This document shows, one piece after another, positions 1 to 6,248 of a stretch of DNA of 6,249 nt. Within the stretch, counting starts at the first letter, position 1; every line of letters begins with the position of its first letter. Under the pieces are notes generated by a model that had not been told where the DNA came from, searched no databases, and worked only from the letters and a program-made list of their open reading frames with translations. The DNA is taken from the NCBI GenBank assembly GCA_017958585.1, contig JAGDCK010000159.1, positions 1 to 6,249 on the forward strand, in the 5' to 3' direction. Made by a program: the position numbers and the translations under genes. This DNA comes from Lachnospiraceae bacterium (lineage in GTDB: Bacteria > Bacillota > Clostridia > Lachnospirales > Lachnospiraceae).

Positions 1-1540
1 AGGTATATCTCAGCCCTGTCCGGCAGTGGTGGGCTATATCGAAAGATATCTTCCGGAACATTTGCCAAAGCTTTTCCCGGTTCAGAGTCCTCTTATGTGT
101 TCAGGCATCTATGCCAGAAAAGAGCTAGGTATAACAGAGAAGCTTGCTTTCATCAGTCCATGTATCGCAAAGAAGATGGAGATCGATGATCCAAACAACA
201 AAAACTATGTAAATTACAATGTGACATTTGCTCACATGATGGAATATATCAAGGCAAACAATCTCTTAGGTGAACCCATAACGGACGAGGTCGAATATGG
301 TCTTGGTTCCATCTATCCCATGCCGGGCGGATTGAAGGAGAACGTTTACTGGCTCCTTGGAAGTGATGCATTCATTCGTCAGATAGAAGGCGAAAAGAGA
401 ATGTATAATTATCTTAAAAAGAATGCCGACAGGATAAAGGGCGGAAAGACCCCTTACCTCTTTGTGGATGCTCTAAACTGTGAGAACGGTTGTATCTGCG
501 GAACGGGAACAGATCCGGAGATCACTGATAATGACGATCCCATGTATCATATCCATGATATTCAGGAGAGCGTTAAAAAGAACGGAAAGAAGGGCGCATG
601 GGCCAGAAATCTTTCTCCCGAAAAGCGTCTTGCGGAGCTTAATAAACAGTTCAAGAACTTAAAACTCGAAGACTATCTGAGAAAATATACCGATAAATCC
701 TCACAGTGTGTATCCAAGATTCCTACGGAATCGGAGCTTGACAAAGTCTTTGATTCCATGAGAAAGACCACGGAGGAGTCCAGGAATATCAACTGCTCAT
801 GCTGCGGTTACGATTCCTGTCGTGATATGGCAGTGGCAATATTTAACGGATACAATGACAGATCAAACTGTGTTCATTATCTGAAAGACCTGGTTGAACT
901 TGAAAAGATAGAGGCTCAGGAAATGGTTGAAAAAGAAAAGACCATGCTCATGAGTCAGCGTGACGATCTGCTTCGTACCATCGACCTTATAAACGATCAT
1001 TTCAACTCTTTGAGCGAATCCGTAAAGGGTGTGAGTGACGGAAATGAACTTAATGCAACAGAGAGCGGTGCAGTAAGTGAGGAGATGGCTCACGTATCCG
1101 CATTCTGTGAGAATCTGAGGACTTCTGTTGATCAGATCGTTGCAGACCTGGCAGAACTTGTGGACAACAACAAAAAGGTTGTAGATATTGCAAACCAGAC
1201 TAACCTCCTTGCATTGAATGCTTCAATCGAGGCCGCAAGAGCGGGTGAAGCCGGAAGAGGTTTTGCAGTTGTTGCCGACGAGATCAATTCTCTTGCGGCA
1301 GATTCCAAGGATACTGCACAGAACAGTGGTGAGGCAAACGAGCATATCAGAAATGCGGTTGAAGTCATAGCAAAAGAGTCCAAGGAACTTATCGCCATCG
1401 TCGAGAGCGTGGATGCGAGAGTTAAGACCCTTGCTTCAAGCAGCGTGGATATTTCCCATGCGACAGGAGAAGTGTCCAAGGTCATCGAGCAGGTAAGGGA
1501 TGAACTTAAGGCTCTTGTTGAAAACAACGCATTCCGCTAA
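1..1540 (+). CDS. [FeFe]-hydrogenase-like sensory protein fused to a methyl-accepting chemotaxis domain (5' partial)
   Basis: This is the C-terminal part of a predicted cytoplasmic redox or H2 chemosensor; the gene begins before the window. The frame is open from base 2, and codons 2-25 read GISQPCPA, so the GTG at 26 is not the start. The first third (to about base 670) resembles the H-cluster domain of [FeFe] hydrogenases. It has SQPCP (Cys codon 17-19), SPCIAKK (Cys 161-163) and NCENGC (Cys 479 and 491), matching the four ligands of the H-cluster [4Fe-4S]. Next comes a small Fe-S domain of the PF04060 type, C-x2-C-x4-C-x16-C (Cys codons at 794, 803, 818 and 869). A helical stretch then leads into an MCP signalling domain with the conserved tip NQTNLLALNASIEAARAGEA (about 1194-1253). 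No membrane segment is visible in this part. The proton-relay cysteine of catalytic hydrogenases is replaced by proline. This architecture matches the sensory, chemotaxis-linked group C hydrogenases; the ligand sensed is inferred. Confidence 0.88.
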   Translation, partial: GISQPCPAVVGYIERYLPEHLPKLFPVQSPLMCSGIYARKELGITEKLAFISPCIAKKMEIDDPNNKNYVNYNVTFAHMMEYIKANNLLGEPITDEVEYGLGSIYPMPGGLKENVYWLLGSDAFIRQIEGEKRMYNYLKKNADRIKGGKTPYLFVDALNCENGCICGTGTDPEITDNDDPMYHIHDIQESVKKNGKKGAWARNLSPEKRLAELNKQFKNLKLEDYLRKYTDKSSQCVSKIPTESELDKVFDSMRKTTEESRNINCSCCGYDSCRDMAVAIFNGYNDRSNCVHYLKDLVELEKIEAQEMVEKEKTMLMSQRDDLLRTIDLINDHFNSLSESVKGVSDGNELNATESGAVSEEMAHVSAFCENLRTSVDQIVADLAELVDNNKKVVDIANQTNLLALNASIEAARAGEAGRGFAVVADEINSLAADSKDTAQNSGEANEHIRNAVEVIAKESKELIAIVESVDARVKTLASSSVDISHATGEVSKVIEQVRDELKALVENNAFR

Positions 1541-1564
1541 ATGAAAACAAAATAAAAAGCCTTT

Positions 1565-1607
1565 TAAACCGTCGAAGTTTTTATCTTCGGCGGTTTATTA
1601 TTTTTTT
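1565..1607 (+). terminator. Rho-independent terminator after the chemosensor gene
   Basis: A 13-bp stem (1565-1577 with 1585-1597, containing one G-U pair) closes a 7-nt loop and is followed at once by TTA and seven T residues (1601-1607). It lies 24 nt after the stop codon and separates the chemosensor from the aminotransferase gene. An A-rich run upstream of the stem might let it also act on the opposite strand, but no minus-strand gene is apparent. Confidence 0.9.
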
Positions 1608-1608
1608 C

Positions 1609-1637
1609 TTGCCATATGAAAACACATATTGTATTAT
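1609..1637 (+). promoter_or_regulatory. Sigma-A-type promoter of the aminotransferase gene
   Basis: The -35 box TTGCCA (1609-1614) is separated by 17 bp from the -10 box TATTAT (1632-1637). The -35 begins just after the T tract of the previous terminator, so the intergenic space is used compactly. The predicted transcription start is near 1644, leaving a leader of about 50 nt before the ATG at 1693. The call rests on consensus and spacing only. Confidence 0.6.
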
Positions 1638-1643
1638 ATACAA
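1629..1643. promoter_or_regulatory. Inverted repeat over the -10 box, possible operator
   Basis: TTGTAT-TAT-ATACAA is a perfect 6-bp inverted repeat with a 3-bp spacer, and it covers the whole proposed -10 box. A second ATTGTAT at 1652-1658, inside ATTGTATAC, repeats the half site 24 bp downstream. The symmetry resembles sites of dimeric winged-helix repressors such as the GntR family, but no regulator gene is present here. A/T-rich promoter DNA can give such symmetry by chance. Confidence 0.35.
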
Positions 1644-1692
1644 AGTGTATGATTGTATACGATAATGCAAGGATAAAGAAAGGTTTGTTGTC

Positions 1693-2976
1693 ATGAAAGC
1701 ATATTGTGATCTGACTCGTGAAGAGTTACTTAAACTGCAGGAACAGCTTAATGTTGAATATGAAGAGGCAAAGAAAAAGGGGCTTAAGCTTGATATGTCA
1801 AGAGGAAAGCCGTCTCCCGCCCAGCTTGATATGGGTATGAAACTTCTCGATGCGCTTAATTCAGAGAGTGATATGCTTTGCGAAAACGGCATGGATTCAC
1901 GTAACTACGGTCAGCTCGACGGTATACCCGAGGCTAAAAAACTTATGGCCGACATGATGGGCACAAAGCCTGAGAATGTGGTTGTATGCGGTAATGCCAG
2001 CCTTAATATAATGTATGACAGCGTTGCAAGATCCATGATCCACGGTGTCAACGGTTCCACACCCTGGTGCAAGCTTAACAAGGTTAAATTCCTTTGCCCC
2101 GCACCCGGTTATGACAGACATTTTGCAATCACCGAGCATTTTGGCATAGAGATGATCACCATTCCCATGTCTCCCACAGGACCTGACATGGATCTGGTTG
2201 AAAAATATGTAAATACCGATCCCGAAGTAAAGGGAATCTGGTGTGTACCCAAGTATTCAAATCCTCAGGGTTATACATACAGCGCAGATACAGTAAAGAG
2301 ATTTGCCGCACTTAAGCCCGCCGCAGAGGATTTCAGGATCTATTGGGATAACGCTTATGTGATCCATGATCTTTATGATGACAGAAGCGATGACCTCTTG
2401 GACATTCTGGATGAATGCGAGAAGGCAGGAAATCCTGATATGGTAATCGAGTTTGCTTCCACATCAAAGATAAGCTTTGCAGGCGCAGGAATCGCTGCTT
2501 TTGCTTCATCAAAGACAAACCTTGATTTTATAAAGAAATCAATGACAATACAGACCATCGGTTATGACAAAGTAAACCAGCTTCTGCACGTAAGATATTT
2601 CAAGGATATAAACGGTATCAAGGAGCATATGAAAAAACATGCATCCCTTATGAGACCTAAGTTTGAGGCAGTTCTTGAGATTCTGGAGAGAGAGCTTGGT
2701 GAGGCCGAGATCGGAAAATGGACCGATCCAAACGGCGGATACTTTATCTCATTCCAGGCTATTCCCGGATGTGCAAAGGAGATCGTTGCCAAGTGTAAAG
2801 AGGCAGGGCTTGTGCTTACAAAAGCCGGTGCAGTTTATCCTTACGGCAAGGACCCCGAGGACAGCAATATCCGTATCGCTCCCTCATATCCTTCACTTGA
2901 CGAGATGAAGGAAGCGGCTGAACTTTTTGCCCTTTGCGTTAAACTCGTAAGCGTAGGAAAATTCTTGGAGAAATAG
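1693..2976 (+). CDS. Class Ic aspartate aminotransferase (PLP-dependent, PF12897-like)
   Basis: This predicted cytoplasmic PLP enzyme would transfer the amino group between aspartate and 2-oxoglutarate, giving oxaloacetate and glutamate. The 427-residue product has fold-type I aminotransferase landmarks: YGQLDG near residue 76, a PLP-stacking tyrosine in APGYDRH (Y140), asparagine in SNPQGY (N190), aspartate and tyrosine in WDNAY (D219, Y222), the Schiff-base lysine in STSKISF (K259), and the substrate-carboxylate arginine in NIRIAPSYP (R394). The N-terminal LDMSRGKPSPAQLD stretch and the length fit the type Ic aspartate aminotransferase family, which was once labelled MocR-like aminotransferase. 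No DNA-binding domain is present, so it is not a MocR regulator. The start is supported by AGAAAGG about 9 nt upstream of the ATG. Its own promoter and terminator flank it, so it is probably transcribed alone. The family is clear; substrate specificity is inferred from the family. Confidence 0.9.
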   Translation: MKAYCDLTREELLKLQEQLNVEYEEAKKKGLKLDMSRGKPSPAQLDMGMKLLDALNSESDMLCENGMDSRNYGQLDGIPEAKKLMADMMGTKPENVVVCGNASLNIMYDSVARSMIHGVNGSTPWCKLNKVKFLCPAPGYDRHFAITEHFGIEMITIPMSPTGPDMDLVEKYVNTDPEVKGIWCVPKYSNPQGYTYSADTVKRFAALKPAAEDFRIYWDNAYVIHDLYDDRSDDLLDILDECEKAGNPDMVIEFASTSKISFAGAGIAAFASSKTNLDFIKKSMTIQTIGYDKVNQLLHVRYFKDINGIKEHMKKHASLMRPKFEAVLEILERELGEAEIGKWTDPNGGYFISFQAIPGCAKEIVAKCKEAGLVLTKAGAVYPYGKDPEDSNIRIAPSYPSLDEMKEAAELFALCVKLVSVGKFLEK

Positions 2977-2989
2977 TTGAACTTTCAGG

Positions 2990-3017
2990 CAACCGACCGT
3001 TTTGGTCGGTTGTTTTT
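2990..3017 (+). terminator. Rho-independent terminator after the aminotransferase gene
   Basis: A perfect 9-bp GC-rich stem (CAACCGACC at 2990-2998 with GGTCGGTTG at 3004-3012) closes a 5-nt loop and runs into TTTTT (3013-3017). It starts 13 nt after the stop codon. Confidence 0.93.
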
Positions 3018-3020
3018 AAG

Positions 3021-3049
3021 TTGCAGATAGGGTTGAAATATGCTATATT
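3021..3049 (+). promoter_or_regulatory. Sigma-A-type promoter with extended -10 for the deacetylase-bactofilin-pyrH-frr operon
   Basis: The -35 box TTGCAG (3021-3026) lies 17 bp from the -10 box TATATT (3044-3049). A TGC immediately before the -10 (3041-3043) makes it an extended -10. It begins four bases after the T tract of the preceding terminator. The predicted start is near 3056, giving a leader of about 50 nt. It is the only well-matched promoter I found upstream of pyrH and frr, so it probably drives all four genes. Confidence 0.65.
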
Positions 3050-3107
3050 AGGACTTGGGTTTGAGAGGATTTTTGTGTGATAAAAAAGATGGCGGAATGT
3101 GTGATTT

Positions 3108-4052
3108 ATGAATGAGGGTAGTAATCAAAGCGCTTCCAAGAGGAAAAAGCGTGTCAATCGATTAAAAAAAACGATCATATCTTTGGCTTTCGCCCTTATA
3201 TTTTTGCCCATATTTACAAGCATTTATCTGATATTTAAAGTTTCCGATCTGAACAAGACTATAGGACAGATGCAGGAAAAGGTGGATGAACTCTACGCAG
3301 TCTATCCCGTGATCGAAAGGGCAAAGGCGGTAAGCGAAGCACCCATTATAAATTCTGAAAACGAAGTTTATGACGATTCATCTGCAGGTTTTAAAACGGT
3401 CGAGTATTCATATGATCAGGCTGCAGAGAAAACTCACAAGGTGTATCTGACATTTGACGACGGTCCCAGTCCTTTTACGGATGAGATATTGGATATTCTG
3501 GATGAATACGATGTGGAAGCCACTTTTTTTGTGGTCGGAAGCAATTGTGAAAAATATCCGGATATGGTAAAGGATATCGTGGATCGCGGTCACAGTTTGG
3601 GAATGCATTCCTATTCTCATAAATACAATGAGATCTACAGCGACATGGAAAGCTTTGTGGCGGACTTTGAAAAGGTTGACAAAGCAATCTATGATATATG
3701 CGGTTTTCACAGCGGATTATACAGATTTCCGGGAGGCAGTTCCAACACTGTAAACAGCGTAAATATGAAGGATCTTGCCACTTACTTAAGGGGCAGGGAC
3801 GTGGAATATTACGACTGGAACATTTCCTCCGGAGACGGTGGAAGCGGAGTGCTCTCCGTGGAGAGACTTGTCAAAAATTCCGTTTCCGATATAGAGGAAT
3901 ACGGCTCAAGTATAATACTCCTTCACGATTCCTATGAAAAACCAAGCACAGTTGAGGCTTTGCCTCAGATGATCGAGAAGATATTGGCGATGGATGATAC
4001 GGAGATTTTACCAATCACCGCAGAAACCGTGGCAGTTCATCATATTAAATAA
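3108..4052 (+). CDS. Membrane-anchored polysaccharide deacetylase (NodB / carbohydrate esterase 4 family)
   Basis: This predicted metal-dependent enzyme removes acetyl groups from an extracellular N-acetylated glycan, most likely peptidoglycan. A basic cytoplasmic tail (KRKKR at 11-15) precedes one transmembrane segment (about 22-43) with no obvious cleavage site, so it looks like a signal anchor with the enzyme outside. A short coiled-coil-like stretch (45-68) and a linker follow. The NodB domain (about 112-305) shows the CE4 motifs in order: TFDDGP (D117, D118), HSYSH (H167, H171), RFPGG (R206), DWN (D236) and LLHDS (H273). D117 is the expected catalytic base; D118, H167 and H171 are the expected metal ligands. 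The product has 314 residues. The Shine-Dalgarno is weak (GGCGG about 12 nt upstream), but the next in-frame ATG falls after the membrane segment, so ATG 3108 is preferred. The bactofilin gene follows 27 nt later. The exact substrate cannot be read from the sequence. Confidence 0.9.
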   Translation: MNEGSNQSASKRKKRVNRLKKTIISLAFALIFLPIFTSIYLIFKVSDLNKTIGQMQEKVDELYAVYPVIERAKAVSEAPIINSENEVYDDSSAGFKTVEYSYDQAAEKTHKVYLTFDDGPSPFTDEILDILDEYDVEATFFVVGSNCEKYPDMVKDIVDRGHSLGMHSYSHKYNEIYSDMESFVADFEKVDKAIYDICGFHSGLYRFPGGSSNTVNSVNMKDLATYLRGRDVEYYDWNISSGDGGSGVLSVERLVKNSVSDIEEYGSSIILLHDSYEKPSTVEALPQMIEKILAMDDTEILPITAETVAVHHIK

Positions 4053-4079
4053 TGAAAATGAAACGGAGGTTTTATCAAC

Positions 4080-4925
4080 ATGGGATTTTTTTCTGATTTA
4101 AAGGAAGACCTTTCCCAGGCAGTAAACGAACTTATCCCTGAGGAGGAGTTAAAGGCGGATGCTGCAGACGGCGCGGAGGGAGCTGCCGAGGCAAAGGCTG
4201 ACGATGTGGATCTTGAAAAGATGCTTGAAAACATCGATTCGGTGGTGACCGATGATTCCCGAAAAACGGACTTAGCAGTAAATGAGGATGCGGGAGGAGA
4301 GACTGCAACCGAGGACTTTACTGCTGTGGAGACCGCTTCAGAGATAGCTTTGGACGATGTGGTAAAAGAGGAAGAGAAAGTCGCAGAAAAAGAGAATAAA
4401 GAAAACAGAGGGGCAGAGAAAAAAATGGATGTAAACACAGAAAAGGCAGCAGTTCTTGATGAAACTTCACTTATTACAGGCGCAATGACCATCAACGGTG
4501 ATATAGATTCAGACGGTTCTTTGGACATCATCGGCGCAGTCAACGGAAATGTAAGTATTCTCGGAAAACTCAACATCACAGGTCATGTGGTAGGAAATTC
4601 AAAGGCAGCTGAGATCTTCGCTGACGGAGCAAAGATTGAAGGCGAAGTTGTGAGTGAGGGAGCCGTAAAGATCGGTTCAAGCACTGTCATTGTGGGAAAT
4701 ATCTCAGCTACCAGCGCAGTTATCGCAGGCGCCGTAAAGGGTGACATCGATGTAAAGGGTCCCGTGATCCTTGATTCATCTGCCATTGTAATGGGTAATA
4801 TCAAATCCAAATCCGTTCAGATCAACAACGGTGCCGTTATCGAAGGCAGATGCTCACAGTGCTACGCAGATGTTAATCCTACATCCTTCTTTGATGCTTA
4901 CAAGACAGAGACCAAGAAGAAATAA
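4080..4925 (+). CDS. Bactofilin family polymer-forming protein with long acidic N-terminal extension
   Basis: Bactofilins polymerise without nucleotide into filaments that act as membrane-associated scaffolds, often for cell-wall enzymes. In this 281-residue product, residues 1-19 could form an amphipathic helix (GFFSDLKEDLSQAVNELI), a possible membrane-targeting segment. Residues 20-115 are low-complexity, first rich in D/E/A and then in K/E, and probably disordered. Residues about 130-255 form the bactofilin beta-helix core (PF04519-like), with short repeats of glycine and alternating hydrophobic residues such as GDIDSDGSLDIIGAVNGNV and INNGAVIEG. A C-terminal tail after the core carries C258-x2-C261 and ends in KKK. 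GGAGG at 4065-4069 lies 10 nt before the ATG. The gene sits between the deacetylase (27 nt) and pyrH (20 nt) with no terminator. The context suggests a scaffold for envelope synthesis, possibly for the deacetylase; that link is inference. An internal ATG at 4425 could yield a 166-residue core. Confidence 0.88.
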   Translation: MGFFSDLKEDLSQAVNELIPEEELKADAADGAEGAAEAKADDVDLEKMLENIDSVVTDDSRKTDLAVNEDAGGETATEDFTAVETASEIALDDVVKEEEKVAEKENKENRGAEKKMDVNTEKAAVLDETSLITGAMTINGDIDSDGSLDIIGAVNGNVSILGKLNITGHVVGNSKAAEIFADGAKIEGEVVSEGAVKIGSSTVIVGNISATSAVIAGAVKGDIDVKGPVILDSSAIVMGNIKSKSVQINNGAVIEGRCSQCYADVNPTSFFDAYKTETKKK

Positions 4926-4932
4926 ATTGTAC

Positions 4933-4937
4933 AGGAG
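4933..4937 (+). promoter_or_regulatory. Ribosome binding site that fixes the pyrH start
   Basis: AGGAG lies 8 nt before ATG 4946 but only 2 nt before the in-frame TTG at 4940. This spacing selects the ATG, so the two residues encoded from 4940 are not part of the protein. Confidence 0.85.
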
Positions 4938-4945
4938 AATTGAAT

Positions 4946-5641
4946 ATGCGAAGAATTTTGCTTAAATTGAGCGGTGAAGCTCTTGCAGGTGACAAAAAGA
5001 CCGGCTTTGACGAGCCCACTGTCAGAAACGTAGCCCTTCAGGTAAAAGAACTTGTGGACGACGGTATCCAGGTAGGAATCGTAATAGGCGGAGGAAATTT
5101 CTGGAGAGGTCGTTCAAGTGAGAACATAGACCGTACAAAGGCTGATCAGATCGGAATGCTTGCTACGGTCATGAACTGCATCTACGTTTCGGAGATCTTC
5201 AGAAGCGTTGGCATGATGACCAATATCCTGACTCCCTTTGAGATCGGTTCTTTCACAAAGCTTTTTTCAAAGGACAGAGCAAATAAATATTTTGAAAAGG
5301 GAATGGTGGTATTTTTTGCAGGCGGTACGGGACATCCGTATTTTTCAACAGATACAGGCGTTGTGCTTCGTGCCATCGAGGTTGAGGCTGACGTGATCAT
5401 GCTTGCAAAGGCCATCGACGGAGTATATGATTCCGATCCCGCAAAGAATCCCAATGCAAAGAAATATGATGTTGTCTCCATCGATGATGTGGTTGCACAG
5501 AACCTTCAGGTAGTTGATATGACAGCTTCAATCCTTGCAAGGGACAACAAGATGCCCATGAGAGTGTTCGGACTGGGTGAAGAAAACAGTATTGTAAACG
5601 CTGTAAAGGGCAAATTCAACGGAACAGAAGTGACTGTTTAG
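4946..5641 (+). CDS. pyrH: UMP kinase (uridylate kinase)
   Basis: PyrH phosphorylates UMP to UDP with ATP in the cytoplasm, an essential step of pyrimidine nucleotide synthesis. The 231-residue product is full length and belongs to the amino-acid kinase fold family, as bacterial UMP kinases do. Visible motifs are the N-terminal LLKLSGEAL (K7, G10), the glycine-rich VIGGGNFWRG (46-55), ADQIGMLATVMN, GGTGHPYFSTDTG with D136, and the nucleotide-binding DGVYDSDPAKNPNAKKYD segment. The C-terminal MTASILARDNKMPMRVF also matches the family. The start is ATG 4946, chosen by the Shine-Dalgarno spacing. frr follows 18 nt after the stop, the usual pyrH-frr pairing. The upstream neighbour is bactofilin rather than the frequent rpsB-tsf. 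In the family, GTP and UTP control the enzyme allosterically; nothing at DNA level adds to that here. Confidence 0.97.
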   Translation: MRRILLKLSGEALAGDKKTGFDEPTVRNVALQVKELVDDGIQVGIVIGGGNFWRGRSSENIDRTKADQIGMLATVMNCIYVSEIFRSVGMMTNILTPFEIGSFTKLFSKDRANKYFEKGMVVFFAGGTGHPYFSTDTGVVLRAIEVEADVIMLAKAIDGVYDSDPAKNPNAKKYDVVSIDDVVAQNLQVVDMTASILARDNKMPMRVFGLGEENSIVNAVKGKFNGTEVTV

Positions 5642-5659
5642 AAATTCGGAGGCTTTATA

Positions 5660-6211
5660 ATGGACGAGAGAGTAAAAGTATTTAACGAGAAAATGGAGAA
5701 GGCGCTTGAGTTTTTGGAGAGCGACCTTGCTGCCATCAGAGCAGGAAGAGCAAATCCCCACGTGCTCGATAAACTGAGAGTGGATTATTACGGAACACCC
5801 ACACCTATCCAGCAGGTAGGAAATGTAACCGTACCCGAGGCAAGGATCATCCAGATCGCACCCTGGGATAAGTCAATGTTAAAGGCCATCGAGAAGGAGA
5901 TCATGACCAGCGATATCGGTATCAATCCTTCAAACGACGGATCTGTTATCAGACTTGTATTCCCTGAGCTTACAGAGGAGCGCAGAAAAGAGCTTGCAAA
6001 GGATGTAAAGAAGAAGGGTGAGGACGGAAAGGTTGCTATCCGTAACATCCGTCGTGACGGAAACGATTCCTTCAAAAAGCTTGCAAAGACAGAGGTTTCA
6101 GAGGACGAGATCAAGGATCTTGAGGATTCACTTCAGAAGCTTACAGACAAGTTTATCAAGGACATCGATGAACTTGTTGATGCAAAGACAAAAGAAATCA
6201 TGACAGTTTAA
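5660..6211 (+). CDS. frr: Ribosome recycling factor
   Basis: RRF acts with EF-G to split the post-termination ribosome into subunits and release the mRNA and deacylated tRNA. The 183-residue product is close to the usual length of about 185. It shows the expected order: an N-terminal helix with LAAIRAGRANPHVLDKL, a central beta domain (YYGTPTPIQQVGNVTVPEAR, then APWDKSMLKAIEKEI), INPSNDGSVIRL, and C-terminal helices with VAIRNIRRDGND. R132 in that last motif matches the conserved arginine important for ribosome binding. GGAGG at 5648-5652 lies 7 nt before the ATG, and the gene is 18 nt downstream of pyrH, so the two are cotranscribed. A terminator follows directly. Confidence 0.98.
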   Translation: MDERVKVFNEKMEKALEFLESDLAAIRAGRANPHVLDKLRVDYYGTPTPIQQVGNVTVPEARIIQIAPWDKSMLKAIEKEIMTSDIGINPSNDGSVIRLVFPELTEERRKELAKDVKKKGEDGKVAIRNIRRDGNDSFKKLAKTEVSEDEIKDLEDSLQKLTDKFIKDIDELVDAKTKEIMTV

Positions 6212-6215
6212 TATT

Positions 6216-6248
6216 AAAAAGCGAATGCAGATAGCGTTCGCTTTTTTT
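6216..6248 (+). terminator. Rho-independent terminator after frr
   Basis: A 13-bp stem (6216-6228 with 6234-6246, one G-U pair) closes a 5-nt loop. The A run at its base pairs with the T run after the core GCGAATGC/GCGTTCGC stem, and the T tract continues to 6248. It starts 5 nt after the frr stop and ends the operon, unless it only attenuates read-through into genes beyond the window. Confidence 0.9.

Noticed and set aside
26..28. GTG as the start of the chemosensor gene
   Set aside because: The frame is open to the window edge, and the eight upstream codons continue the conserved SQPCP motif, so this codon is an internal valine.
1132..1527. Minus-strand open frame (131 codons) opposite the MCP domain
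   Set aside because: Ser/Ala/Leu-rich shadow of the conserved MCP helix on the + strand; no independent support.
1608..1692. Riboswitch or leader attenuator before the aminotransferase
   Set aside because: The leader is only about 50 nt and A/T-rich, with no terminator/antiterminator pair or recognisable aptamer.
3089..3115. Two tiny upstream frames before the deacetylase (ATG 3089, 8 codons; ATG 3097, 4 codons, the latter overlapping the gene start as ATGA)
   Set aside because: Neither has a good ribosome binding site or an attenuator structure after it; most likely chance, although translational coupling cannot be excluded.
4040..4579. Long minus-strand open frame (179 codons) opposite the bactofilin extension
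   Set aside because: Its product is a low-complexity Ser/Ala/Phe/Thr protein, as expected from reading the complement of an acidic coding region; it overlaps a well-supported gene and has no family signature.
4771..4801. Possible pyrH promoter inside the bactofilin gene (TTGATT with TAATAT, 19-bp spacer)
   Set aside because: The spacer is too long, the boxes are imperfect and the site is in conserved coding sequence; weaker than the promoter at 3021.
4940..4942. TTG as the start of pyrH
   Set aside because: It lies only 2 nt from the AGGAG, while the ATG at 4946 has ideal spacing and begins the conserved N terminus.
5788..6114. Minus-strand open frame (108 codons) opposite frr
   Set aside because: Serine/phenylalanine-rich shadow of a conserved gene with no recognisable domain.
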